The notes under the pieces are model-generated. The model worked only from the letters and a program-made list of their open reading frames with translations, did not search any database and had not been told where the DNA came from. Below, piece by piece: positions 1 to 10,453 of a stretch of 49,025 nucleotides of DNA. Origin of the DNA: Chloroflexota bacterium (GTDB taxonomy: Bacteria; Chloroflexota; Anaerolineae; Aggregatilineales; Phototrophicaceae); NCBI GenBank assembly GCA_003696565.1, contig RFHA01000160.1, positions 1-49,025 on the forward strand, in the 5' to 3' direction. Both the position numbers and the translations under genes were made by a program. Numbering within the stretch: position 1 is the stretch's first letter; each line of letters begins with the position of its first letter.

Positions 1-665
1 CCGCTGTTGATGGTGAAGGTATTTGCACCACTGGTGACGTTGGCGGGAATGGCTTGTTCGCCATAATTAACCGGCAAAATGAGATCTCCACCGCCAGCGC
101 GAATGGTGACAGGTGGAGCATCTGGGATGGCGTGGATAAGCTCAACACGACTTTCACGCGGTTGTAGAGGGGTTCGGATGTCTTTACTGGTGACAAATAG
201 AGACGGTTCTGCCCCACTGATGACAAATGTTAGGATTTGACCGATGCCAATATTGACAGTTTGCTCAACATAAGGTGGGAGATCGCCACCGAGGCGCGCT
301 CCTGCTGGCATAACCCGGACGACAAACTCACCGGAGCCGATTGGCGTTAATTGTGTGATGTTGCCAAATTCCAAACTAAAAGCAACCCCAAGGGTATCTA
401 CATAGACATCAATGGGTGAGAAGTTAGGAATGCCGTGAACAATCCGCAAGTAAGTTTGATCTTCTGCACGTGCTGCACTGGTACGTGGATTTGGTGTTGA
501 TGTGGCACGGGGAACTTCTGTCAATGTGGCGGTTGGTCCACTGGTTGGTGTTGGACTAAGTGCAAGCGTTGGTGGGGGCGTGATGGTTGGCGGCGGAGTG
601 TCCTCTGTGTTCCCACAAGCCGCCATGATAAAAATCAACGTGAATGAAAATAGTAATCGTAGCAT
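1..665 (-). CDS. DUF4397 lipoprotein, C-terminus cut by window edge
   Basis: The reading frame runs open from the start codon to the left edge of the window, so the C-terminus is missing. The N-terminus is a hydrophobic signal ending in M-A-A-C, a plausible lipobox, so the protein is probably lipid-anchored on the outer face of the membrane. A Pro/Thr-rich linker of about 50 residues follows. Then come two DUF4397-type segments, recognised by L-R-I-V-H-G-I-P and by V-E-L-I-H-A-I-P-D-A-P-P-V. I chose the ATG at 665 because a GGAG lies 9 bases upstream; the in-frame ATG at 674 would sit directly against that GGAG. It is the first of three DUF4397 proteins in this window. The function of the family is unknown; a surface or binding role is inference. 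Confidence 0.8.
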   Translation of the reverse strand, partial: MLRLLFSFTLIFIMAACGNTEDTPPPTITPPPTLALSPTPTSGPTATLTEVPRATSTPNPRTSAARAEDQTYLRIVHGIPNFSPIDVYVDTLGVAFSLEFGNITQLTPIGSGEFVVRVMPAGARLGGDLPPYVEQTVNIGIGQILTFVISGAEPSLFVTSKDIRTPLQPRESRVELIHAIPDAPPVTIRAGGGDLILPVNYGEQAIPANVTSGANTFTINS

Positions 666-713
666 ATTTGTCATCTCCACAGTTATAAAGAATAGTCCTA
701 TTTTAAATCAAAA

Positions 714-738
714 CGGGGATATGACACGCATATCCCCG
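714..738 (-). terminator. Rho-independent terminator after the DUF4397-SH3 gene
   Basis: A perfect 10-bp stem (714-723 with 729-738) encloses a 5-base loop. On the minus strand it is followed by a T-rich run (713 down to about 700). It lies 23 bases past the stop of the 761-3262 gene, in the right orientation to end its transcript before the next minus-strand gene. Confidence 0.8.
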
Positions 739-760
739 CAAAGTTACGAAACTAGCCAGC

Positions 761-3262
761 TTAATTATTGGATGCAGGTTCTTCTGTTGGTGGGTTATCC
801 ACATCAGTACCGACTTCAATGACAGGAATATCGGCGATATTGGCTAATACCCCATTATAAGTGATGGATACAAAATTGGCGGCGATCCAACCAGTTTGCC
901 CTTCAAATGTTGTCCTTAGCCATTCTTGATTGCCAGTGCGCCCTTCGATGATTAACTGAGATTGGCTCGGAATCCGTGCGATGACCTCTGCATTAACATC
1001 GGGTGTACGGCGCATATTCAGGTTTGCACCCGGATTGATTTGAACTGTGGCGAGGTAAGCATCGCGTACTGGATTAGGCGTGGGCGGGGCAAAACTGGGT
1101 GCATCTGAACTGACGCGCCCGATACGGTCTGATTCAATGGTTTCTAATAGTCCACGTGCTTCTAAATCTTCTAAAGAAATGCGGCTACCATTGCGTTGAT
1201 ATTCCACAAAATTGACAGAGACCCACCCAGTAATGGAACCGCCTTGTGCCGGTGCATATTCAACAAACGCCCATTCGCGTGATTCATCAAGCCCGATTAA
1301 CCCTGCGATGGTGTTGGCTGGCATCCCTTGCAAGACTTCACTATCGGTGGTGGGGTTACGGCGAATGTTCAGATTGGCACCGGGGTTGATGTTAATCACC
1401 CGAACAGTTAGGCGTTCTTCTGGTACTGGGGGCGGGGTGATGGAAGTGTTGACTGCTTCCCCGGGGATATTACGCGGAACGGTTGGAAGATCACGCAGTT
1501 TCATTAAGTCGCCATCTACATCACGCAGGACGACATACAAAGCGTTGATCCATGCGACAATTTCACCACCATCTGGTGTTAGATAGGTGACATTTAGCCA
1601 GGTTTGTTCGGGGTCTAGGTCAGCATTTTCATCTTCTAGCAAGGTGACTGGATCGACCCAATCATAGAAGTTGCCATCTTCATCTTGTGCTTGGATGACG
1701 TTGCCATCTAGGTCAATTGGCGCGCCTTCACGCCCGTTGACAATTAGTGTTGTGCCTGAAGGTGCAAGCCCAAGTGATAGCGCAGAAGCGCGTGGATATT
1801 GACGTAATTGTAGGTTTGCGTTCGGGTCTAGGTTAACGCGGGCGGTAGGACCTTGTGGCGCAGGCGTGCTAACCACAGGCGCAACGGGTTCTGGTGTGGG
1901 CGCAACAACTGTGGTTGGCTGTACGACAACTTCTGTTGGTTGCACCACCGCTACCGGCTCAGGTGTGGCGGGGATTGCCGTCGGCTCTGGTGCGGAGACA
2001 ATCATCATTGAATCGGCTCCAGGCGCGCTAGCGACCTGTTGTGCCAGGCTTGTTTGAGCAAATAATACGGTAGTGGGTTGGAACATATTACCACCTAATA
2101 CGATTGCGTTGTAGTAGACCCCACCATAAAATTCTTGCTCATCTAATTCGATTGAAGCCGTTTGATCGTCAATGGTGACGGTCAATGTCACTGGTAACAC
2201 AGCCGGACTTAAGCTGACAACATCTGCAGCGGTGTTAAACGCTAAATCAGATGCGAGTGTCGTGCCATCCGCCAGCGAGACGTTGACGGTACTATTGACA
2301 GCGGTGTTGATGACGCTGACAACAGCGGTATCTGATGTTACGCTGCTGAGGTCATCCACAAACACGTTGACGGTGATGTCATCCGGTGTACCGACAGCCG
2401 CAACAGTAAGGGCTTCATCGGCGGCAATCGTCAAATTGGCATCTAATAGCGTATTCGTGGTACCGGCTGCACGAATTTCCACGGCGTAATCCCCGGCGGG
2501 TAGTGGCAAGTGTTCCGTGACCTGACCAAACGCTAATCCGGGCACGATTAAGGTATCGTTGGCATAAATATCAACGGCAGGCGCGTCAATGACTGTGTGG
2601 GCAAGCCGCACAAAACCGTTTTCATCCCCAGACCCAACCGGTGCCGCAGCGACAAGCACTTCAGGTGTATTGGGTGTGCCATAAACAATGACCATTTGGG
2701 TGGTATTGCTGACAAGGTTAAACGTTGTTTCTGGCAAGAGTGAGTCGCCATTGGCGTTGATGGCAAACGGATAGCTGTCTGCTGGTAGGTCAAACCCGCC
2801 GGATGTGGTGCCATAAGCCAAGCCACTAACCACGGTTTGGTCTGCAGAAAGTACATCAACGGCTGGCGCGCCGTCAATGGCGTGGATTAGACGCAAACGG
2901 CTTGTACCAGGGGCAAGTGGTGAAAAATCATCTTCAAATGCCTGGAATTGAAGCGGATCAATGCTAGCGGCGACTAGCGTTTGGGGTATATCAGCCATTG
3001 CACTGACTTGTTGCCGCCACAATTCGGTGGTAATACCGCTTGGGGTGACGACGATTTGGTGTAGCCCGTCTTCAAACATGATATAGTTGCTGCTTTCGCC
3101 ATAGGCTAAATTACGGACGGTAAGTTGACCGTCGGCATAAATATCAATTGCGCTCACACCGGGAATGACATGGACAAAGCGCAGGTAAGCCTCTGCAGCT
3201 TGTGCAGAAACGCTTATAACAGCCATTCCAATGAGCATCAAGAGGAATACGAGTTTCTTCAT
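761..3262 (-). CDS. Secreted DUF4397 and SH3b repeat protein
   Basis: An 833-residue exported protein. Residues 1 to about 22 form a classical signal peptide (K-K, hydrophobic core, A-Q-A-A). Three clear DUF4397 units follow, each opening with a variant of L-R-x-x-H-x-x-x-x-A-x-A-V-D (near residues 27, 122 and 217), with a weaker fourth near 310. A Pro/Thr/Val-rich linker (about 425-475) leads to three SH3b-like units, recognised by N-P-G-A-N-L-N-(I/M)-R-R and by the ends G-W-(V/I)-x-x-N-F-V. Bacterial SH3 domains often bind cell-wall peptides, so a wall- or matrix-associated role is likely but inferred. An AAGGAG lies 7 bases before the ATG. The gene stands alone, with its own terminator downstream. 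No catalytic motif was seen. Confidence 0.9.
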   Translation of the reverse strand: MKKLVFLLMLIGMAVISVSAQAAEAYLRFVHVIPGVSAIDIYADGQLTVRNLAYGESSNYIMFEDGLHQIVVTPSGITTELWRQQVSAMADIPQTLVAASIDPLQFQAFEDDFSPLAPGTSRLRLIHAIDGAPAVDVLSADQTVVSGLAYGTTSGGFDLPADSYPFAINANGDSLLPETTFNLVSNTTQMVIVYGTPNTPEVLVAAAPVGSGDENGFVRLAHTVIDAPAVDIYANDTLIVPGLAFGQVTEHLPLPAGDYAVEIRAAGTTNTLLDANLTIAADEALTVAAVGTPDDITVNVFVDDLSSVTSDTAVVSVINTAVNSTVNVSLADGTTLASDLAFNTAADVVSLSPAVLPVTLTVTIDDQTASIELDEQEFYGGVYYNAIVLGGNMFQPTTVLFAQTSLAQQVASAPGADSMMIVSAPEPTAIPATPEPVAVVQPTEVVVQPTTVVAPTPEPVAPVVSTPAPQGPTARVNLDPNANLQLRQYPRASALSLGLAPSGTTLIVNGREGAPIDLDGNVIQAQDEDGNFYDWVDPVTLLEDENADLDPEQTWLNVTYLTPDGGEIVAWINALYVVLRDVDGDLMKLRDLPTVPRNIPGEAVNTSITPPPVPEERLTVRVININPGANLNIRRNPTTDSEVLQGMPANTIAGLIGLDESREWAFVEYAPAQGGSITGWVSVNFVEYQRNGSRISLEDLEARGLLETIESDRIGRVSSDAPSFAPPTPNPVRDAYLATVQINPGANLNMRRTPDVNAEVIARIPSQSQLIIEGRTGNQEWLRTTFEGQTGWIAANFVSITYNGVLANIADIPVIEVGTDVDNPPTEEPASNN

Positions 3263-3528
3263 AGGGTAACTCCTTCACAATATCTTGGTAGATTATGCAC
3301 GGGAAATAGCGCGGTTGCGAGGGTACGATTGGTATAGATGTGTGTTGATGTGCTTTATCGTTAAATCCCCTCGTTCATAAACACTTTTTAAGAAATTCGT
3401 TTGATTACGCATCGACATGCTGATAAGCCTTTTGATGAATAAAGTGCCGACTGTGTCATCATGTTGAATTTTTAATTTGCATTTATGAATGAGGGGATGA
3501 AGTTCATATGATATGTTTAATATCCGGC
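3263..3528. other. Intergenic region with long inverted repeat
   Basis: The 266 bases between the ahcY stop and the start of the DUF4397-SH3 gene. They hold the ribosome-binding site of the latter (AAGGAG, about 3270) and a 17-base inverted repeat (3365-3381 against 3482-3498, 16 of 17 matching) about 100 bases apart. An 84-codon minus-strand frame crosses the region but has no family features or ribosome site, so I do not call it a gene. Confidence 0.5.
3365..3498. repeat. Long-spaced inverted repeat
   Basis: The arms atcccctcgttcataaa (3365-3381) and tttatgaatgaggggat (3482-3498) are complementary except for one position, which would be a G-U pair in RNA. The 100 bases between them are AT-rich and contain weaker complementary stretches next to the arms. 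It could be a folded 3' end of the ahcY message, a small non-autonomous repeat element, or chance. Confidence 0.4.
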
Positions 3529-5818
<2,290 letters not shown>

Positions 5819-5838
5819 GCTGTTGATCTTGTCCATGT

Positions 5839-5866
5839 ATAATAAAATCTGAGAGGTAATTGTAAA
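5839..5866 (-). promoter_or_regulatory. Sigma-70-like promoter of the PfkB kinase-ahcY pair
   Basis: Read on the minus strand: TTTACA (5866-5861), 16-base spacer, TATTAT (5844-5839). Each box differs from consensus at one position. The predicted transcript start is near 5832, which argues for the ATG at 5818 rather than the one at 5836. Confidence 0.45.
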
Positions 5867-5898
5867 CGAGATTCAGTAACACGTAAGGGTTAAATTTT

Positions 5899-7224
5899 AT
5901 GACTGCGTTTAATCATGAGCGTTTGACCAACGTTCAGATTGGGCTGGATATGAATCATTTACGCCGAGGCTATTACAGCGATACCTATTTTATCAACATT
6001 ATGCATATTCTACAGGGATTACAGGCGGAAGGTTATGAATTTAGAGGAAAATCACCACGGGGTGTTGCGGCGGTGGGTTATTCGGTTGGTGATGTCATTG
6101 TAGAAGCGCAGATTTTTAATCGACGTTCGCCGTATGCTGTCATAGCAGGTGTGGATGTGGCTTTGGCGATCATCCGGCATGGTGCTGGGTATTTTGAGGG
6201 CGAGCGTTTTGTGGCTGGTTGGTGTGATTTGGATGTTGTTGCAGTAGAAGACGGCGACATGACATATTACAACGGCAACCCGAATGAAGTGCAAACCGTG
6301 ATTGAAATTCGAGGGAAATATCGTGATTTCACACTCCTAGAAACGCCAATCTTAGGTATGCTAACTCGTGCTAGTCGAATTGCGACCAATGTTTATGATG
6401 TGTTACAGGCGGCAAACGGCAAAAATGTCTTGTTTTTCCCAGCACGTTTTGATTTACCAAGTGTGCAATCACTAGATGGTTATGCGTATTGGGTTGCATT
6501 GCAGCGATATAACCACGAAACAGGGCATCAAGTACCGCCGTTAGTCAGCACGGATGCACAAGCAGCATGGTGGGGAGGACGTGGTGGGGGTACCGTACCC
6601 CATGCGATTATCGCTTGTTTTCTGGCTGATACAGCTGAGGCGATGTTAGCATTTGGGCGACATATTCCAGTCGATGTGCCGCGTATTGCATTGGTAGATT
6701 TTAATAACGATGTTGTGCGCGACGCACTGGCGGTTTTGGATGTTTATTGGCAACAATATGTTCAAGCGACGGATGATGTGGCAAGAAAACAATGGACTCT
6801 TAAGGGCGTGCGCTTAGATACGAGCGGCAATATGGTGGATGAATCTTTGAAGGAGACCGGTGAGCGTGGTGTAACCCCGGAATTGGTGCGTGTTATGCGG
6901 CGTGCGTTAGATAACGCCTGGACACGCTGGAACGTCCCCAATGATCTGGAAGATCAAGCACGGGATTACTGTCGCAACGTGCAAATTGTTGTCTCTGGTG
7001 GGTTTAATCGAGAAAAAATTGCTCGTTTTGAACAGGAAAGGGCACCAGTTGATTCATATGGGGTGGGGTCAACATTTTTAACCAATGATGCACAGACTAA
7101 TACTGACTTTACGATGGATGTTGTACGGGTATGGCTTAACGGTCAGTGGGTAGATATGCCTAAGATCGGACGTGCCCCTTGTGATAATCCGGATTTAGAA
7201 CCCGTTGATCTCAGTATCTTTTGA
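5899..7224 (+). CDS. Nicotinate phosphoribosyltransferase family protein
   Basis: Resembles nicotinate phosphoribosyltransferases, which join nicotinate to phosphoribosyl pyrophosphate in NAD salvage. Supporting stretches are L-L-E-T-P-I-L-G-M-L-T-R-A-S-R in the first half, R-G-G-G-T-V-P-H-A in the middle and the phosphate-site-like V-D-F-N-N-D-V-V-R-D-A-L; the C-terminal part has V-V-S-G-G-F-N-R-E-K-I. At 441 residues it has normal length. AAGGG lies 9 bases before the ATG. It diverges from the PfkB kinase and is followed 31 bases later by a CpaF-like ATPase. Some members of this fold use other bases, so nicotinate specificity is inferred. Confidence 0.85.
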   Translation: MTAFNHERLTNVQIGLDMNHLRRGYYSDTYFINIMHILQGLQAEGYEFRGKSPRGVAAVGYSVGDVIVEAQIFNRRSPYAVIAGVDVALAIIRHGAGYFEGERFVAGWCDLDVVAVEDGDMTYYNGNPNEVQTVIEIRGKYRDFTLLETPILGMLTRASRIATNVYDVLQAANGKNVLFFPARFDLPSVQSLDGYAYWVALQRYNHETGHQVPPLVSTDAQAAWWGGRGGGTVPHAIIACFLADTAEAMLAFGRHIPVDVPRIALVDFNNDVVRDALAVLDVYWQQYVQATDDVARKQWTLKGVRLDTSGNMVDESLKETGERGVTPELVRVMRRALDNAWTRWNVPNDLEDQARDYCRNVQIVVSGGFNREKIARFEQERAPVDSYGVGSTFLTNDAQTNTDFTMDVVRVWLNGQWVDMPKIGRAPCDNPDLEPVDLSIF

Positions 7225-7255
7225 ATAATCGCAACTATGAACAAAGAGGCATGAT

Positions 7256-8569
7256 ATGTCAGGCGAGAATGAGGACAAAAAGCGTAGTTTTTATGAAGAG
7301 ATTCAAGCTGTTCGCGCTAATGCTGATAAAGGACGTGAACCGGTTTTTTTACCAGCACAACGTGGGCGGCGGCAAGTTTCCATTAAGGCGTTGATGGAAC
7401 GAATCATTGGGCAGTTTCTTGCAGAATATGATGCCGATGCACTGCGTGAAGCGGATACTGAGACCAAACGCCTGAAGTTAATTTTAGCGGCGGCGGATTA
7501 TGTGATGAATGTTGAGTCTATTATTGTCACACAGGCAGAAAAAGCTGATATTATCCAGCGGGTGTATAACGAGCTGTTTACATATGGCGCGTTGGATTCC
7601 TTGTTTATGAATCCAGATATCACAACGATTGTTTTAGATGGTGCGGATAAAATCTCTGTTCGTTATGGACATGGTGACTTAACCCCGATAGACCCGATTT
7701 TTGATGATATGGAGCATTTCACGCGGATTATCAACCGTTTATTGGAGGATTCCGGTGCGGTATTAACCCCAGAAGAGCCGTTGATTGAAACAGGATTGAT
7801 CGCACATAGACGACGCATTAGTTTGAGTATTGCCGCGCCGCCAATTACGTTCCAGATTAACGTGGATTGTCGTTTGCATCCGGTTGAGCCGCCAAGATTG
7901 GATGATCTGGTGCAGGCTGGTGTGATGCCGGCATTTTGTGCGGATATTTTGACGGCGTTGGTGCGTTCATCACATGGCGTGGTGATTGTGGGGGATACGG
8001 AATCCGGTAAAACCACGCTCATGGGGGTGTTGGCGCGGATGCTAAAGGGTGATGGCATGATCGCCGTGCAACGTGCTGCAGAGCTTGACTTAACAGAAGG
8101 CGCAACGAGCCGGGAAGTGCGTTGGCTGCAAGATGGTACGGTATCTTTTGGGCAGCAAGTGGCGGATGCTATCGCCGAATTGCCTCAAGTGATGATTTTG
8201 GATGAAGTGCGCGCTGATGAAGCATTTGCAATTGCGCCTTTGCTTACCGCGTCGGATGCGCCGCGTCAGTTATGGACATTCCGAGGACCAGCGAACAGCA
8301 AACGGCTGACCTCTGCGCTGGGGATGTTGGCGCGCCGTGCTGCACCGGATGCCGGTGAATCAGCGGTGAATGCGTTGTATAAACGCTTGCCTTTTGTGGT
8401 GACGATGCGCCGCCGTGAGAACGCCTTACAGCTTTATAGTATCAGTGAATGGCAGTTCACCAGCGGTGACTATCCCGATTATGTTGAGTTGGTGTCAAAT
8501 GGGGAGCTAACCGGTAAAATGCCAACGCTGAATTTAGATTTGCCAGAGGCATTTTGGAAAGGGGGGTGA
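7256..8569 (+). CDS. CpaF/VirB11-like secretion ATPase, divergent
   Basis: A 437-residue homologue of the CpaF/TadA ATPases that power type IV pili or type II/IV secretion. The N-terminal domain includes the usual Y-N-E-L-F-x-Y-G-A-L-D-x-L-F-x-N-P-D-I-T-x-I-x-x-D-G pattern (about residues 105-129). Walker A is G-D-T-E-S-G-K-T-T (246-254). The Walker-B-like segment I-L-D-E-V-R-A-D-E-A (314-323) replaces the usual G-E-V-R-G-x-E-A, and the following T-x-H-A-N His box is absent; instead it reads A-S-D-A-P-R-Q-L-W-T-F-R-G. There is no TadB, TadC, pilin or peptidase gene nearby, so its partner machine is elsewhere or lost. It probably shares a transcript with the upstream gene (31-base gap). Confidence 0.85.
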   Translation: MSGENEDKKRSFYEEIQAVRANADKGREPVFLPAQRGRRQVSIKALMERIIGQFLAEYDADALREADTETKRLKLILAAADYVMNVESIIVTQAEKADIIQRVYNELFTYGALDSLFMNPDITTIVLDGADKISVRYGHGDLTPIDPIFDDMEHFTRIINRLLEDSGAVLTPEEPLIETGLIAHRRRISLSIAAPPITFQINVDCRLHPVEPPRLDDLVQAGVMPAFCADILTALVRSSHGVVIVGDTESGKTTLMGVLARMLKGDGMIAVQRAAELDLTEGATSREVRWLQDGTVSFGQQVADAIAELPQVMILDEVRADEAFAIAPLLTASDAPRQLWTFRGPANSKRLTSALGMLARRAAPDAGESAVNALYKRLPFVVTMRRRENALQLYSISEWQFTSGDYPDYVELVSNGELTGKMPTLNLDLPEAFWKGG

Positions 8570-8574
8570 TTTTT

Positions 8575-8617
8575 ACCGCAAAGACACAACGATCATGAGG
8601 TCTTGCGTCTTTGCGGT
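8575..8617. terminator. Hairpin between convergent genes
   Basis: An 11-bp perfect stem (accgcaaagac at 8575-8585 with gtctttgcggt at 8607-8617) around a 21-base loop, lying between two convergent genes. Neither strand has a proper U-tract. It may be a bidirectional terminator or a dispersed repeat; the CCGCAAAGAC core resembles a motif I recall from intergenic regions of several bacterial phyla. Confidence 0.45.
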
Positions 8618-8642
8618 CAATTAATATTCACCGTGTTACGCC

Positions 8643-9674
8643 TCATTTGACAATTGCACGCAACGACTCATCAAATGGTGGATATGCAATGCCGTTTTCG
8701 GTGACAATGCCTGTTAAATAGCGATGTGGAGTCACATCAAATGCGGGATTGCGTGCCTTAAAATGACCTGGGACGAGCGCGTTTCCATATGGTGCGAGCA
8801 CTTCAGATGGATCACGTTCCTCAATTGGGATATGTTTTCCGGTGGCAATTGTCAGGTCTATGGTGCTGGTGGGTGCGACAGTATAAAATGGGATATCATT
8901 TTCTTTTGCCAGCACAGCAATTTGGTATGTGCCAATTTTGTTAGCGAAATCTCCGTTTGCAACGATACGATCCGCACCGACTAATACCAGATCAACCTCA
9001 CCTTTTTGCATAAAGTACCCAGCAGCAGTATCCGGTATGATGTGATAGGGGATTCCAAGCTGCTCTAGTTCCCATGCAGAGAGGCGAGAGCCTTGCAAGC
9101 GTGGGCGGGTTTCATCCAACAGCACATGGAACTTACGCCCCTGCTCAAATGCGCTGCGGATGACACCCAATGCCGTGCCATGATCGACAGTGGCAAGCGC
9201 ACCTGTGTTACAGTGGTGTAACACAGTGAATCCCTCCTTAATCAGGTTGGCACCGTGTTCACCCATGCGGCGGTTGATGGCGACATCTTCATCGGCGATG
9301 CGTTGTGCTTCCTTCAGTAATGCCTGGCGTAGATCATCAACAGTAGTATGGGGTGTGTTGTGGGCAAGTTTCATCATGTGATCTACTGCCCAGGCTAAAT
9401 TAACGGCTGTGGGACGCGCTGCTTTGAGCGTGTGGGCAGCTTGTTCTAAATCTGTAATGAGAGCTGCTAGATTCTGTGCTGTGCTGTTTTGTGCAGCTAG
9501 TGCCATGCCGAATGCCGCTGCTGCACCAATTGCTGGGGCACCGCGGACGGTCATATCGGTGATAGCTGCTGCTACTTGCTGATAAGTAGATAAATCAACG
9601 TGGGTGAGTTCCCAGGGGATACGCTTTTGGTCGATCATCCGCACGCCATTATTATGCCACTCAACTGTCCGCAT
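8643..9674 (-). CDS. mtnA: S-methyl-5-thioribose-1-phosphate isomerase
   Basis: Converts 5-methylthioribose-1-phosphate to methylthioribulose-1-phosphate in the methionine salvage pathway. The family's hallmarks are present: D-M-T-V-R-G-A-P-A-I-G near the N-terminus, H-H-C-N-T-G-A-L-A-T with the catalytic Cys, D-E-T-R-P-x-x-Q-G, and G-A-D-R-I-V-A-N-G-D-F-A-N-K-I-G-T-Y with the catalytic Asp. The 343-residue length is typical. It begins 2 bases after the upstream DsbA-like gene ends, so the two are almost certainly cotranscribed. No other methionine-salvage gene is adjacent; the pyrimidine phosphorylase 2.3 kb away is on the other strand. Confidence 0.95.
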   Translation of the reverse strand: MRTVEWHNNGVRMIDQKRIPWELTHVDLSTYQQVAAAITDMTVRGAPAIGAAAAFGMALAAQNSTAQNLAALITDLEQAAHTLKAARPTAVNLAWAVDHMMKLAHNTPHTTVDDLRQALLKEAQRIADEDVAINRRMGEHGANLIKEGFTVLHHCNTGALATVDHGTALGVIRSAFEQGRKFHVLLDETRPRLQGSRLSAWELEQLGIPYHIIPDTAAGYFMQKGEVDLVLVGADRIVANGDFANKIGTYQIAVLAKENDIPFYTVAPTSTIDLTIATGKHIPIEERDPSEVLAPYGNALVPGHFKARNPAFDVTPHRYLTGIVTENGIAYPPFDESLRAIVK

Positions 9675-9676
9675 AA

Positions 9677-10378
9677 TTATTCATTTGCCTCTGCGATAAG
9701 GTCGATTAATACATCTAGCGGAACGCCGCCTCCTTCATATCCGGGGATGGTTTGTAATGCGCCATTATTATATCGCACGCGGATAGCAGGGGTGCCCCAC
9801 ACATCGGCTTCTCTGCCAAGTTGCTGGTTTAGTGTAATCATGTTTGTGCTAGTTGTGCATGTTTCAAAATCTTCGGGGGTAATGGACAGAGCAGCTAGGA
9901 TATTTTCTTGTGCGCTTTGGGCATCAGCACCGTTCATGCCAGCTTCATATAAAATATCAACGGCTGTCCATAAACCACTGCCTTGTGTTAATTCTGCAAC
10001 ACACATTGCAATTTCTGCATAAGCAACGCTTTCATCCCCTAAAATGGGATAAGCACGAAATTCAAAATTTACTTTTCCAGTGGAGACATATTCATTAATG
10101 AGTTCGTTGATGGTGGTTTTATAATTTTGGCAATGGGGGCAGAGGAAATCTGCAAATTCGACAATGGTAATTGGGGCATCTGGCGAACCAAGCACCCATG
10201 CGCCATCCTCACGCTGGAAATAAGACAACGATGTAACGGTAGATGCTATACCGGTTGTTGTTTGGTTGGTAGAAGATTGAATTGTCAAGGTATTAACCAA
10301 AAAACTAGGTAGTGTGCCGATGCAAGCGGTAGAAGCTAACAAAACACCTAATAGGGGAATTAGGATGCGCTTGTACAT
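9677..10378 (-). CDS. DsbA-like thiol oxidoreductase, lipoprotein
   Basis: A 233-residue exported thioredoxin-fold protein of the DsbA/BdbD type (thioredoxin_4-like). The signal peptide ends in A-S-T-A-C, which fits a lipobox only loosely. The domain begins with D-A-P-I-T-I-V-E-F-A-D-F and has the active site C-P-H-C; the cis-Pro loop reads W-G-T-P-A-I-R-V. It presumably makes or rearranges disulfides in exported proteins. It is a close paralogue of the next upstream gene and lies between it and mtnA. AAGGAG precedes the ATG by 7 bases. Confidence 0.88.
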   Translation of the reverse strand: MYKRILIPLLGVLLASTACIGTLPSFLVNTLTIQSSTNQTTTGIASTVTSLSYFQREDGAWVLGSPDAPITIVEFADFLCPHCQNYKTTINELINEYVSTGKVNFEFRAYPILGDESVAYAEIAMCVAELTQGSGLWTAVDILYEAGMNGADAQSAQENILAALSITPEDFETCTTSTNMITLNQQLGREADVWGTPAIRVRYNNGALQTIPGYEGGGVPLDVLIDLIAEANE

Positions 10379-10402
10379 AATACACTCCTTAACTTAAATT
10401 GA

Positions 10403-10433
10403 AGAAGCGGACTATCTTAAATAATCCGCTTCT
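10403..10433. terminator. Hairpin between the two DsbA-like genes
   Basis: A 9-bp perfect stem (agaagcgga at 10403-10411 with tccgcttct at 10425-10433). On the plus strand it runs into TTTTT, while on the minus strand, where the genes lie, the tail is only TTCAATTT. It may weaken rather than stop transcription between the two genes. Confidence 0.45.
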
Positions 10434-10453
10434 TTTTAGTGTAGCATAAATCT

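Noticed and set aside
502-822. Plus-strand frame of 106 codons
   Set aside because: Lies antisense to the lipoprotein gene, its linker and the terminator; Gly/Val repeats are the shadow of the Pro/Thr linker.
1212-2489. Several plus-strand frames of 60-125 codons
   Set aside because: All are antisense shadows of the DUF4397-SH3 gene.
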